Source: Rothia sp. ZJ932 (GTDB taxonomy: Bacteria; Actinomycetota; Actinomycetes; Actinomycetales; Micrococcaceae). Taken from it: 64,000 nt of DNA. The stretch covers positions 1,240,001 through 1,304,000 of the forward strand of contig NZ_CP070480.1 in the NCBI RefSeq assembly GCF_016924835.1. Direction: 5' to 3'. Positions 19,577-29,274 of the stretch are shown in pieces; within the stretch, counting starts at the first letter, position 1, and every line of letters starts with the position of its first letter. A program made the translations under genes and the position numbers. Under the pieces are notes generated by a model. That model searched no databases, had not been told where the DNA came from, and saw only the letters and a list, made by a program, of their open reading frames with translations.

Positions 19577-20063
19577 GGCTGACCTTTTTTATCTCTAAAT
19601 CAATATCTTTTACTGCCTCTAAGCCTCCGCTGAGCGTCTTCTTCCAATGTTTCCCAATAGAGTCTACGAAGAAGAGCTCATACCGAACATCAGACTCATT
19701 ACTAATTAATCCCGAAGGTGACCACGGGAATATATGTTGACCAGGAGGTATGATTCCACCATCAGTTGAATCTACCAATTCAAGTGTGTAAGCACCGTCA
19801 GCCGTCGGATATTTTATGAATAAGGCCCACTTCCAAATTGGGTTACTGGCGTTATTAATACTTATGATTTCCCATTCATTCGCACCTTCCGCTGCCTGAA
19901 CCCAAACAGAAATATTGGTTCTCTCCTCGCTGTTTCTTTCACGACGGTCTTTGTACCAAAAGTACATAGCAGTACCCGCCGCAACCGCAGAAGCCAGCCC
20001 AGAAACCCAATCTGCAACAGACCCTATCTCCAATTTGTCCCCTTTGATAGTTGCGTACAGCAC
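19566..20063 (-). CDS. One-helix membrane protein with beta-rich soluble domain (island gene 1)
   Basis: From the GTG at 20063 this is 165 residues; an in-frame TTG at 20033 with AAAGGGG five bases upstream is an alternative, possibly better, start. A single hydrophobic helix (about 18-37, including SGLASAVAAGTAMYFW) is followed by DRRER, which favours a cytosolic C-terminal domain. That domain alternates short strands and looks like a beta-sandwich. No family was recognised. The gene starts only five bases after the uvrA stop, and a TAAAAT hexamer at that junction could be its own -10 box. Confidence 0.5.
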   Translation of the reverse strand: MLYATIKGDKLEIGSVADWVSGLASAVAAGTAMYFWYKDRRERNSEERTNISVWVQAAEGANEWEIISINNASNPIWKWALFIKYPTADGAYTLELVDSTDGGIIPPGQHIFPWSPSGLISNESDVRYELFFVDSIGKHWKKTLSGGLEAVKDIDLEIKKVSHAN

Positions 20064-20068
20064 ATATT

Positions 20069-22942
20069 TTACTGTATATTTAGCATCTCTTTGAGGAAGG
20101 CACCGGTGTGTGAGCTCTCTACCAAGGCAACATCTTCGGGGGTTCCCTCAGCGATGACGGTACCGCCACCAGAGCCACCCTCGGGGCCCATATCGATAAT
20201 CCAGTCAGCACTCTTAATGACATCGAGGTTATGTTCAATCGTGATAACAGAGTTACCCTTTTCAACCAACCCCTGAATCACCATCAGTAGCTTGCGAATA
20301 TCTTCAAAGTGCAAACCGGTAGTCGGTTCATCAAGTACGTAGATGGAACGCCCGTTGGAGCGTTTCTGCAGTTCAGAGGCGAGCTTGACGCGCTGAGCCT
20401 CGCCGCCCGACAGAGTAGTCGCAGGCTGACCCAAACGAATGTACCCCAAGCCCACATCAACCAAGGTATTGAGATGACGGGCGATAGGAGTGAACGCCGC
20501 AAAGAACTCAGCAGCCTCAGCCACGGGCATCTCCAAGACATCAGAGATACTCTTACCCTTGTACTTTACTTCCAGAGTCTCGCGGTTGTAGCGCTTGCCG
20601 TGGCAGGTTTCGCAGGGCACATAGACATCGGGCAAGAAGTTCATTTCAATCTTCAAGGTACCGTCACCGGCACACGCCTCGCAGCGTCCGCCCTTAACGT
20701 TGAAAGAAAAACGACCAGGCTGGTAACCGCGCACCTTTGCATCGTTGGTCTCAGCAAAGAGCTTGCGGATGTTATCAAACACGCCCGTGTAAGTTGCCGG
20801 GTTTGAACGCGGGGTGCGACCGATAGGCGACTGATCAACATGGATGATTTTATCCAGGTGATCCAGACCGTCGATGGACTTATGGCGACCCGGCACCTGC
20901 TTAGCACCGTTGAGTTTATTGGCTAGAGCGGTGTAGAGAATGTCATTAACCAAGGTCGACTTTCCCGAACCCGAAACACCGGTCACTGCGGTAAGCACGC
21001 CAAGCGGGAAAGTGACGTCCACATTTTTCAGGTTATTTTCGCGCGCCCCGCGCACGGTGAGGCGGCGCTTCTTATCAATGGGACGACGACTAGCAGGGGT
21101 CTCGATACTACGACGACCTGCCATGTAGTCACCGGTGATGGAGCGTTCGTTCTTTAGCAACTCCTTGAAGGTTCCTGAGTGAACTACCTCGCCGCCATGC
21201 TCACCTGCTCCGGGCCCCACGTCAACAATCCAGTCGGCTTCTTTCATGGTGTCTTCATCGTGCTCTACCACGATGAGGGTGTTGCCCATATCGCGCAGCT
21301 TAGTAAGAGTTTCGATCAGGCGGCGGTTATCGCGCTGATGAAGACCGATGGACGGCTCATCAAGGACGTAGAGCACACCCACCAAGCCTGAACCAATTTG
21401 GGTTGCCAGACGGATGCGCTGGGCTTCACCACCCGAAAGAGTACCGGCAGCACGCGCTAGGTTGAGATAGTCTAAGCCCACATCTAGCAAGAACTGCAAA
21501 CGAGCATCAATCTCTCGCAGTACCTGCTCGGCGATCTTCTTCTCGCGGGCACTCAGCTCTACGGTTCGTAAAAACTCCAGAGCTTCGCGCATGGGCATTT
21601 CGGTAACATCAGCAATAGATTTACCGTTAATCTTGACCGCCAAAATCACGGGGTTAAGACGCGCACCGTTACAGGCGGGGCAGGCGCTTTCGCGCATGTA
21701 CTGCTGGTACTTATCTTTAGCCCAGTCAGATTCAGTTTCTTCGTGCTTACGCTTGATGTAGGCAACCACGCCCTCAAAACCTGAGGTGTAGCGGCGCTCA
21801 CGACCAAAACGATTCTTATAAGCAACGGTGACCTTGTAGTCTTTACCGTTGAGGATAGCTTTTTGAGCTTTCTTAGGCAGGTCTTTCCACGGGGTGGTCA
21901 AGTCAAAGCCGAGCTCCTCTCCCAAACCCGCTAGAAGGCGCAGCCAGTACTCTGTGGTTGCTTTGCCCTGTGACCAGGGAGTGATGGCACCCTCTGCCAG
22001 CGACAGGTCAGTGTTGGGAATCAGTAGGTCTTGGTCGACCTCTAGGCGCGAGCCGATACCGTCACACTGGTTGCAGGCACCGAACGGTGAGTTGAAGGAG
22101 AAAGCACGCGGCTCAATCTCTTCAAGCTGAATGGGGTGATTATTGGGGCAGGCCAGGCTCTCGCTGAAGCTCTGACGGCGGTCTGCGGCGTCCTCATCGC
22201 GGTCTACGAAGTCGACCAGGACGCGTCCGTGGGCGAGGCTGAGAGCAGTCTCTACAGAATCGGTGAGGCGCTGGGTGATGCCCTCTTTAATCACCAGACG
22301 GTCGATTACTACCTCAATGGTGTGTTTGAACTGTTTTTCAAGTTTGGGCGGATCGTTAAGTTGGATCTGTTCACCGTCAACGATGGCGCGTGAGTAACCG
22401 GCGGTGGTCAGCTCTTTGAAGAGATCGACAAACTCACCCTTTCGAGCGGTCACCACGGGTGCCAAAATCTGCAGGCGGGTGCGCTCGGGCAGTTCCATAA
22501 CTTGGTCAACGATTTGCTGCGGAGTTTGGCTAGAAATCAGCTCGCCACATTCGGGGCAGTGGGGGTGACCCACGCGTGCCCAGAGCAGACGCATGTAGTC
22601 GTAAATCTCGGTGATAGTACCTACGGTTGAGCGCGGGTTCTTCGAGGTAGATTTCTGGTCGATAGACACGGCAGGTGACAGACCCTCAATGAAATCAACG
22701 TCAGGCTTATCTACCTGCCCCAAGAACATGCGCGCGTATGAAGACAGCGACTCCACATAGCGGCGCTGCCCCTCAGCAAAGATAGTGTCAAAGGCAAGCG
22801 AGGATTTGCCCGAGCCCGAAAGGCCCGTAAAAACAACCATCGCATCGCGCGGAATCTCAAGATTGACGTTCTTCAGATTATTCTCGCGAGCGCCCTGCAC
22901 CACGATGCGGGTGAGGTCATTAGGTTTGTGGGTGCTTGCCAT
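20069..22942 (-). CDS. uvrA: Excinuclease ABC subunit A
   Basis: Damage-recognition ATPase of nucleotide excision repair. The 957 residues show the first Walker [10 protein letters not shown] (40-48), the UvrB-binding and insertion domains, zinc-binding Cys motifs ([13 protein letters not shown]; later CEACAGDG and CETCHGKRY), two ABC signatures ([12 protein letters not shown] and [12 protein letters not shown]) and a second Walker [10 protein letters not shown]. Everything expected is intact. A LexA-like box lies about 30 bases upstream of the ATG, consistent with SOS induction. The downstream AT-rich island begins within five bases of the stop. Confidence 0.97.
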   Translation of the reverse strand: MASTHKPNDLTRIVVQGARENNLKNVNLEIPRDAMVVFTGLSGSGKSSLAFDTIFAEGQRRYVESLSSYARMFLGQVDKPDVDFIEGLSPAVSIDQKSTSKNPRSTVGTITEIYDYMRLLWARVGHPHCPECGELISSQTPQQIVDQVMELPERTRLQILAPVVTARKGEFVDLFKELTTAGYSRAIVDGEQIQLNDPPKLEKQFKHTIEVVIDRLVIKEGITQRLTDSVETALSLAHGRVLVDFVDRDEDAADRRQSFSESLACPNNHPIQLEEIEPRAFSFNSPFGACNQCDGIGSRLEVDQDLLIPNTDLSLAEGAITPWSQGKATTEYWLRLLAGLGEELGFDLTTPWKDLPKKAQKAILNGKDYKVTVAYKNRFGRERRYTSGFEGVVAYIKRKHEETESDWAKDKYQQYMRESACPACNGARLNPVILAVKINGKSIADVTEMPMREALEFLRTVELSAREKKIAEQVLREIDARLQFLLDVGLDYLNLARAAGTLSGGEAQRIRLATQIGSGLVGVLYVLDEPSIGLHQRDNRRLIETLTKLRDMGNTLIVVEHDEDTMKEADWIVDVGPGAGEHGGEVVHSGTFKELLKNERSITGDYMAGRRSIETPASRRPIDKKRRLTVRGARENNLKNVDVTFPLGVLTAVTGVSGSGKSTLVNDILYTALANKLNGAKQVPGRHKSIDGLDHLDKIIHVDQSPIGRTPRSNPATYTGVFDNIRKLFAETNDAKVRGYQPGRFSFNVKGGRCEACAGDGTLKIEMNFLPDVYVPCETCHGKRYNRETLEVKYKGKSISDVLEMPVAEAAEFFAAFTPIARHLNTLVDVGLGYIRLGQPATTLSGGEAQRVKLASELQKRSNGRSIYVLDEPTTGLHFEDIRKLLMVIQGLVEKGNSVITIEHNLDVIKSADWIIDMGPEGGSGGGTVIAEGTPEDVALVESSHTGAFLKEMLNIQ

Positions 22943-22971
22943 GCGGCGCGTCCTCTCATTGCCTATTGGTT

Positions 22972-22987
22972 TCGAACATATATTCTA
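22972..22987 (-). promoter_or_regulatory. LexA (SOS) box-like site upstream of uvrA
   Basis: TCGAACATATATTCTA resembles the actinobacterial and Gram-positive LexA consensus CGAACatatGTTCG, with a perfect left half (CGAAC) and a weaker right half. It is centred about 37 bases upstream of the uvrA ATG, an expected place for repression. Confidence 0.65.
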
Positions 22988-23074
22988 TCAGCAGAGCGCA
23001 AGTGGTGAGCGGTTTATTTTCACGCTCACAGTGAAAGGGGGCATGGCGGTGGTGATGCGCGGTACGGTGGTTGC

Positions 23075-23755
23075 ATGAGCACTTCACAGATGATTTATAA
23101 CGGTGAACATTACACTATTCGTTCCATTTCGGTTTCTGAGATGGAGAACAATGTCTATCTGCTGACCGCTAAAGAGGACGGTTTGCAGGTTTTGATTGAT
23201 GCGGCAGATGATGTGGACGCTATTGAGAAGTTCGCGGCGGACGCGCTGGCGCAGGACGTATCGGATGAGGGCGAGCCGGTGGGTGTTGTGGCTATTTTGA
23301 CTACCCACGGGCATTGGGACCATATTCGCGCTCTGCCCGCTGCTGCGCGTCTCTTTGATGCCACCACTTACGCGGGCGAAGATGATATGGATGCAATTGC
23401 CGAGCAGGAGGGCTTCAACGTGGACATGCCGGTAGATAGTACGGTTGTTCACTTCGGAGACATCGCGCTGGAGGCAACCAACCTGGTGGGTCACACTCCC
23501 GGCTCCATCATGTACACGCTGACCGATGCTGAGGGCGAGCACCCGGCGTTCCTCTTCACCGGCGATTCCCTCTTCCCTGGCGGTGTAGGCAAGACCAATT
23601 CCCCCGAAGACTTCACCTCGCTCATTAGCGATGTGGAGCGAGAAATTTTCGGCAAGCACGCCGATGATGCCGTTGTTCTGCCCGGTCACGGCAAGTCCAC
23701 CACGGTAGGTAACGAGCGTCCGCACTTGGACGAATGGAAAGAACGCGGCTGGTAA
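23075..23755 (+). CDS. Metallo-beta-lactamase-fold hydrolase (glyoxalase II-like)
   Basis: A 226-residue MBL-fold protein with the metal-binding motif THGHWDH (near 76-82), a later GHTPGS His, TGDSLF with the bridging Asp, and a C-terminal PGHGKST His. This set is typical of glyoxalase II and related thioesterases; the true substrate is not predictable. It is divergent from uvrA. The ATG at 23075 has no good ribosome site, and a second in-frame ATG lies at 23090, so the start is uncertain by five residues. Confidence 0.85.
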   Translation: MSTSQMIYNGEHYTIRSISVSEMENNVYLLTAKEDGLQVLIDAADDVDAIEKFAADALAQDVSDEGEPVGVVAILTTHGHWDHIRALPAAARLFDATTYAGEDDMDAIAEQEGFNVDMPVDSTVVHFGDIALEATNLVGHTPGSIMYTLTDAEGEHPAFLFTGDSLFPGGVGKTNSPEDFTSLISDVEREIFGKHADDAVVLPGHGKSTTVGNERPHLDEWKERGW

Positions 23756-23777
23756 AGCCTCTAACGGAGAGACTCTG

Positions 23778-23806
23778 CGCGTGGGCGTTGACATAACGCC
23801 CACGCG
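23778..23806. terminator. Bidirectional terminator between the MBL hydrolase and fhs
   Basis: CGCGTGGGCGTT (23778-23789) pairs perfectly with AACGCCCACGCG (23795-23806) around a 5-base loop, between two convergent genes. Confidence 0.8.
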
Positions 23807-23869
23807 TTGCTTTAAAGACACACGAGGCTGGAAGGACGCCAACGCCCAGTTTATGGACGCCGAGCCTTG

Positions 23870-25579
23870 CTAGAAGAGCCCCACCATCGTTCCATTCTCG
23901 TCAAAGCCGATGCGCTCTGCCGCCGGGTGCTTGGGTAGTCCGGGCATGGTGCGCATGGTGCCGCAGATAGCGTAGACGTAACCTGCGCCGGCTGCCAGGC
24001 GAACCTCACGCACGGGCAGGGTCCAGCCGGTCGGGGCGCCCTTGAGTGAAGCGTCCGCCGAAATGGAGAGATGGGTTTTAGCAATCACCACGGGAAGCTG
24101 CCCGTAGCCTAGCTCTTCATACAGCGCCAGCTGTTTGCGGGCGGTGGGCGTTACCTCGATACCGTCAGCGCCGTAAACGCCGATGGCGACCTTCTCTATC
24201 TTGGTCTCTAGTGAATCTTCATCGGCGTAAGTGTAGACCAGTTCGCTGGCATCATCGCATGCTTCAGCCACTGCGTCCGCCAACTCGGTAGTGCCTTTAC
24301 CTCCCTCAGCCACACCGCGATGTACCGCAACGCGGGCACCCGCCTCACGCGCAATCTCAGCAATCGCCTCGTGCTCTGATGCAAAGTCGGTGGGGAAAGC
24401 ATTGATAGCTACCACCGGTTGAACACCGAAGCTACGGACAATCTCAATGTGTTTGATGAGGTTGGACGCGCCAGCGCGTACGTCCTCAGGGCTTTCAGTC
24501 AGCATACCCTCGGGCAGGGGCTTACCGGGAACAATTTTGTACAGACCAGAGTGCGACTTCAGAGCGCGAACGGTGACAACCAGTACCGCAGCATCAGGCT
24601 GAAGACCGGAGACCCTGCACTTGACGTTGAAGAAACGCTCAGCACCCATATCTGCACCAAAACCCGCCTCGGTAATCACGTAGTCGGAATGTTCCAGACC
24701 CACATAATCAGCTACTACCGAAGAGTTGCCGGTGGCAATATTGCCAAAGGGCCCGGCGTGAATGAGGGCGGGGGTCTTCTCAAGTGTCTGCATGAGGTTG
24801 GGGTTGATAGCGTCCTGCAAAATCACCGCCATGGCACCGTCTGCCTTCAAATCTGCGGCGGTCACTGGCTGCCCCTCATAGGTAAAGCCAACGACGACGC
24901 GTGCCAGACGCTGCACCAAATCATCGAAGCTGGTGGCAAGGGAGAGAATCACCATGATTTCTGATGCCGAGGTGATATCAAAACCGCTCTCACGTACCAC
25001 GCCGTCCATGCGCTCGCCCAGCCCAATTACCACGTTACGCAGGGCACGGTCATTCATGTCGATAACCCGTCGCCAGGTAATAGAGCGCGGGTCTAACCCC
25101 AGCTCGTTGCCCTGATGCAGGTGATTATCAATCATTGCCGCCAGCAGGTTATGGGCAGCCGTGACAGCGTGAAAGTCGCCGGTCAGGTGCAGATTGAGTT
25201 TGTCCATGGGGATAATCTGCGAGTACCCACCGCCAGCTGCACCGCCCTTGATACCAAAAGTGGGGCCCATCGAGGGCTGACGCAGGGTGAGCATGGCACG
25301 ACGTCCAGTGGCAGCCATACCTTGTGCCAACGAGACGGAGGTTGCTGTCTTGCCTTCGCCCAGAGGGGTGGGGGTTACCGCGGTAACCACTACGTACTTT
25401 GCACCGCGGGCACGCGCGTTGGCGGCAGTGGTTGTTTCATCGAGTGCAACCTTGGCAACGTACTTACCATAGGGTTCAAGACGTTCGGAGTCGATGCCTG
25501 TTTCTTGAGCGATGTCGGTAATCGGATGCAGGGTTGCAGCCTGGGCGATTTCAAGGTCTGAGGGGAAAGGGGTGCTCAC
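23870..25579 (-). CDS. fhs: Formate-tetrahydrofolate ligase
   Basis: ATP-dependent synthesis of 10-formyltetrahydrofolate from formate and THF, feeding one-carbon units to purine and fMet synthesis. From the GTG at 25579 the protein is 569 residues with the P-loop TPLGEGKT at 71-78 and the family block QPSMGPTFGIKGGAAGGGYSQ split over about 101-121. GGAGG lies eight bases ahead of the GTG, which makes it preferable to the ATG five codons upstream. It is convergent with the MBL gene; an inverted repeat and a TATAAG hexamer upstream may form its promoter region. Confidence 0.95.
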   Translation of the reverse strand: MSTPFPSDLEIAQAATLHPITDIAQETGIDSERLEPYGKYVAKVALDETTTAANARARGAKYVVVTAVTPTPLGEGKTATSVSLAQGMAATGRRAMLTLRQPSMGPTFGIKGGAAGGGYSQIIPMDKLNLHLTGDFHAVTAAHNLLAAMIDNHLHQGNELGLDPRSITWRRVIDMNDRALRNVVIGLGERMDGVVRESGFDITSASEIMVILSLATSFDDLVQRLARVVVGFTYEGQPVTAADLKADGAMAVILQDAINPNLMQTLEKTPALIHAGPFGNIATGNSSVVADYVGLEHSDYVITEAGFGADMGAERFFNVKCRVSGLQPDAAVLVVTVRALKSHSGLYKIVPGKPLPEGMLTESPEDVRAGASNLIKHIEIVRSFGVQPVVAINAFPTDFASEHEAIAEIAREAGARVAVHRGVAEGGKGTTELADAVAEACDDASELVYTYADEDSLETKIEKVAIGVYGADGIEVTPTARKQLALYEELGYGQLPVVIAKTHLSISADASLKGAPTGWTLPVREVRLAAGAGYVYAICGTMRTMPGLPKHPAAERIGFDENGTMVGLF

Positions 25580-25633
25580 GGGGTAACCCTCCATTGGGTC
25601 TTGTTACAAGTTTTTTCTGCAACGCAGGTTTTT

Positions 25634-25674
25634 GTCGCAGCTCACTTATAGTCTAATCGAAAGTGAGCTACGAC
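25634..25674 (-). terminator. Inverted repeat between the ABC exporter and fhs
   Basis: A 14-bp stem with one G-U pair on the minus-strand RNA (arms 25674-25661 and 25647-25634), followed by an A-rich then mixed stretch. It probably ends the ABC exporter transcript. The loop contains TATAAG, which could serve as a -10 box for fhs. Confidence 0.5.
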
Positions 25675-25744
25675 CCACCGAGTGGATAAAGTTCCCTCCT
25701 GCTAAAAACTGCCCGATTCCACAGCAACTAGAGTGCAGCAGATA

Positions 25745-27490
25745 CTATGCCCTAGCAAAAATCTCAGCGGGGCTACCTTCGGCAATGAGCTCACCGTTTT
25801 CAAGGAGAACAGCACGGTCAGCGAGGGAGGCGATGCGCGCGTCATGGGAAATAATGATGACCGCTCGCCCCTGCATGACTGCTGCCAAAGACTCCCGCGC
25901 ATCTGCCAGATCAAGTTGGGTGGTGGATTCATCGAGAATGACCAGGTGCGGGTTTGCCGCCACAATACGCGCCAGGGCAAGCTGCTGTACCTGGTCGCGG
26001 GTGAGTTCAAAACCGTTAGCACCAACCTCAGTTGCAAGCCCCTGTGGCACCTCATCAACCCAGTGGGCACCCACAGCGTGCAAGGCGGCAATCTGTTCCT
26101 CGGCGGTAACATCCGGTGCTGCGACGGTCATATTATCTGCAAGGGTGCCAGCAAACAGGTGGGCTTCTTGGGTACAGATGAGTAGACGCGGACGCGCGTC
26201 CGCCCCGTGGTCTGTGGGGTAAAGACCATTGCCCACCAGGTGACCGGCAACCGATATGGTGCCTGAATCTGCGGTCAACGAACCAGCGATAAGACGTGCC
26301 AGGGTGGTTTTGCCTGATCCTGAACGCCCCACCAGGGCGAGGCTTTCGCCGGGCTGAATCTCAAGATTAATACCTCTGATGACAGGCTTTTCGGGATTGT
26401 AGCCGTAAACCACCGACTGGCAGCTCACGATACTATTCTCCCCACGAGCACTGGCTACAGTATCAGCAACTGATTCTTGATGAACCAAAGACCTGCGGCT
26501 CTTTTGCTGCTGCGCCAGGTCGATAACGCCAAAGACCCTGCCCATCGTGACCGACATTTCGCGGAGCTTATCGAGCCAGTACGTGAAGATATCGGCGTTC
26601 ACACGCATACCAAAGAGCATAATCGATGCGGTGGCGGCATCGCCCCAGCTCGCCCAGCCACGTTCAACGCAGTAGGCACCCCACCCCACCGAAAGCAGTA
26701 GGGGCATGTAGGCGTTGAAACCATCGATTGCCCAGTAGGTGGCGCGCAGCCCCACCATTCGCCGGGAGATTCTGAAAACGTCCTCGGTTCTGGCGCTTTG
26801 AACCTCTTGACGTGCCTGCACCACCCCGAGTTCACGAATGGTGCTCGCCCCGCGCATATTCTCATTTGCCACCACGGTGAATGCCGACATTGCTTCGGTG
26901 CGGTTGAGCGTTAACCTACCGATTTTGGGAAGGAAAATCGAGAGCATAATTGCCATGAGTACGAACATCGGCACGGTCACCAGCCCAATGTAGGGGTTTA
27001 CCGCGAAGATAGTGGCTGCGGTGAGCAACATGTAGACGGTGATGTACATGCACTCGGGCAAACCTTGCGCCAGGGTTTGGCGAATTGAATCAACGTCATC
27101 GGTCAGGCGTGAGAGCAAGTCACCAGCACCCGCGTCCTCGACCGTTTGCGCGTCCAGGGTCAGAGCTGAGCCCACCATGTCAATGCCGAGATCGCGGTTA
27201 AGGCGAATACCAATTTTCTGCCCTTGGAAACTCCAGGCGCGGGTAAGTAGCGCACCAGCAACGACAGCGAGCGCGATAGCTGCGATAAAGCCCCAGGGAA
27301 ATCCGGTGAGGTACCCGAGGGATGCCGCGTCAATGAGCCTGCCGATGATGACAGGAGTAGCAAGGGCGGTGAGTGAGCTCAGCACAAAGAGCACCAGCAG
27401 GGCAACAAATTGTCCGGGTGTTTTCAAGACGTTGCGCATGAGCATGCGCCAGGTGATTTTGGTGGGGGCAACAGGCAGTAAGTGTGACAT
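25745..27490 (-). CDS. ABC exporter half-transporter with intact Walker motifs but degenerate signature
   Basis: A 581-residue fused membrane and nucleotide-binding protein of the heterodimeric exporter type. About six helices occupy the N-terminal 300 residues. The NBD keeps Walker A GRSGSGKTT (388-396), Walker B VILDE (517-521) and the H-loop His549, but the LSGGQ signature is replaced by LTRDQ (496-500). Its partner immediately upstream lacks Walker A but keeps LSGGQ, so the pair would form exactly one competent ATP site. GTAGGGGAGT precedes the ATG, 12 bases after the partner's stop. Exported substrate unknown. Confidence 0.85.
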   Translation of the reverse strand: MSHLLPVAPTKITWRMLMRNVLKTPGQFVALLVLFVLSSLTALATPVIIGRLIDAASLGYLTGFPWGFIAAIALAVVAGALLTRAWSFQGQKIGIRLNRDLGIDMVGSALTLDAQTVEDAGAGDLLSRLTDDVDSIRQTLAQGLPECMYITVYMLLTAATIFAVNPYIGLVTVPMFVLMAIMLSIFLPKIGRLTLNRTEAMSAFTVVANENMRGASTIRELGVVQARQEVQSARTEDVFRISRRMVGLRATYWAIDGFNAYMPLLLSVGWGAYCVERGWASWGDAATASIMLFGMRVNADIFTYWLDKLREMSVTMGRVFGVIDLAQQQKSRRSLVHQESVADTVASARGENSIVSCQSVVYGYNPEKPVIRGINLEIQPGESLALVGRSGSGKTTLARLIAGSLTADSGTISVAGHLVGNGLYPTDHGADARPRLLICTQEAHLFAGTLADNMTVAAPDVTAEEQIAALHAVGAHWVDEVPQGLATEVGANGFELTRDQVQQLALARIVAANPHLVILDESTTQLDLADARESLAAVMQGRAVIIISHDARIASLADRAVLLENGELIAEGSPAEIFARA

Positions 27491-27502
27491 GGTGTGACTC
27501 CC

Positions 27503-29185
27503 CTACTTACGAACGTGAACTGAGGCGCGCGGGGTCTGTTCGATTTTTTGAATGGAGCTGGTGATAGCGTCGCTATAGTCGCGGGCGGTTGCGTGGTCAG
27601 AAGCACAGCCGGTGATGCGCCGTTCGGTCTCCATGGTGGTGCTGATAATGTACACGGTGCGCAGATGGGTGAGTGGAAAGGCTGTGCCCGTTCGTTTCTC
27701 TAATTCGTCAAGAATGAATTTTTGGCTGGGCTCGTCCACGGAGTTGAGCGGTTCGGTGAGCACCAGAATCTGCGTGTTCTGGGCGAGAGCGCGAGCAAGG
27801 GCAAGTCGCTGACGCTGACCGCCTGAGAGATTAGCGCCCTCGGCGCTGATACGCGCTTGCAAGTATTCTTGCGGGTTGGTGCCACCCAGTCGGTGGGCGA
27901 TTTCTTCGGAGTCGGTGAGTTTGAGTAGCTCAATCATGCCTTGGGTCTCTAACCCGGTGGTTCCCAGTTGCAGATGCTCAGCCAGGGTTCCGGCGAAAAT
28001 CATGGGGTTGGGTTCTGAGAGCAGGATGCGCTCCCCCTGCCTCTGTTCTGATGGGGTACGCAGGGCGCGGGTGAGCGCCTCAGCGTAGTCTTGGGCAGTC
28101 ATCCCAAAATCGCGGGGGTTGATGTACACAACCGGTGAGGTGGCAGTGGGAACCTCAACGCTGGCAGGCAGGGTGCTTGGCACTACGCGACGGGCGTCCG
28201 CAACATCGTGGGTGAGCTGATCGACCCTGCGCAGGGCAACGCGCGACTGACGCCAAGCAAACAGCAGCATCTCAACCGACCAGATAGGGCCTGTCATGAT
28301 GTTAATCAAGCCTGCTACGGTCACAAGCTGACCTGCAGGAATATCGGTAATCCAGATGCCCGCTGGCGCGCTACCGCGCACGGCAAAAGCAATAGCAAGC
28401 AGGGTCACGGTGCCGACCAAAAAGTTACGCGCAGCATACGACCATGTTTGTACCTTTTCTAGCCGAAGCTGAGAGTCGTGCAACTCATGTGCGCTCGCTG
28501 AATATCGCCTCATCATACGTTCTTGGGCGCCCAACCCCAAGATAGTGCGAATGGATGAGGCGATATCGCCGGCTTTAGAGGTATTCACGCCCACTTTTTC
28601 GCGAAAAACCTCAGAGTGAGCTTCGAGAATCTTCGAAATACGGGTCAGCGCAAAGACGGTGAGAATCAGCCCCACCAGCACGATCACTGCCACCGGCGGG
28701 CTAATGATCCACAGCTGATAGGTACACATGATGGCGGTGCCAACTGCTGATGATGCCATTATGACAGGGTGCCACAGTGCCCCTAGAGTGCGTGAATCCT
28801 TATTCAAAAGAGCAATGAGGTTTCCTGTATCTTTGACCGGAGCCTGCGCTGCTAATCCAGAAATGTGCAATCGCCAGGCGCGCTCTAAAGCGGCGATCAC
28901 CTTGAAGGTAGTGCCCCAAGTGAAGATCTCATTGAAGCAGAAGTAAAGCACAATCAGTACCAGCCACTTCATCAGTGACCACGCCTCATCAACCTGCCCA
29001 GCGATATGCAGATCAATAATGCGCCCCATGAGCACCGGCATATAAGCCACCGATAGCACCGAAATAAGATCGGTGATGAAGGGAATCAAGTACAGTGGAC
29101 GCCACCGCCACCCCGGCGGCGCAACGCGAAACTTAACTGACGCGTCCGCGCTTTTAGCCGTCTCAGATGAGCTTGATGATGCCAT
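27503..29185 (-). CDS. ABC exporter half-transporter lacking Walker A
   Basis: A 560-residue partner protein with an N-terminal low-complexity Ser/Ala tail, about six membrane helices, and an NBD remnant. No GxxGxGK(S/T) Walker A can be found where expected after VVYINPRDFG. The signature LSGGQRQRLALARA is perfect (453-466). The Walker B position reads ILVLTE (473-478), with Thr replacing the catalytic-region Asp, and no H-loop His is seen (YIISTTME). It can therefore contribute a signature but not bind ATP by itself. It sits 12 bases upstream of the other half and 89 bases downstream of a stand-alone ABC-like protein. Confidence 0.85.
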   Translation of the reverse strand: MASSSSSETAKSADASVKFRVAPPGWRWRPLYLIPFITDLISVLSVAYMPVLMGRIIDLHIAGQVDEAWSLMKWLVLIVLYFCFNEIFTWGTTFKVIAALERAWRLHISGLAAQAPVKDTGNLIALLNKDSRTLGALWHPVIMASSAVGTAIMCTYQLWIISPPVAVIVLVGLILTVFALTRISKILEAHSEVFREKVGVNTSKAGDIASSIRTILGLGAQERMMRRYSASAHELHDSQLRLEKVQTWSYAARNFLVGTVTLLAIAFAVRGSAPAGIWITDIPAGQLVTVAGLINIMTGPIWSVEMLLFAWRQSRVALRRVDQLTHDVADARRVVPSTLPASVEVPTATSPVVYINPRDFGMTAQDYAEALTRALRTPSEQRQGERILLSEPNPMIFAGTLAEHLQLGTTGLETQGMIELLKLTDSEEIAHRLGGTNPQEYLQARISAEGANLSGGQRQRLALARALAQNTQILVLTEPLNSVDEPSQKFILDELEKRTGTAFPLTHLRTVYIISTTMETERRITGCASDHATARDYSDAITSSIQKIEQTPRASVHVRK

Positions 29186-29274
29186 GTGCTACTTCTAGCC
29201 CTTCCTGATGCCGCAAAAACGAACAAAAATTGCGCTGAATACGCACTTAGTATACAAGGTATCGATCGTTCCCT

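Noticed and set aside
17940-20063. Prophage or IS element in the AT-rich island
   Set aside because: No integrase, transposase, phage structural gene or terminal repeats were seen.
25632-27497. Long plus-strand frames opposite the ABC exporter gene
   Set aside because: Shadow frames of a real gene with clear ABC motifs on the other strand.
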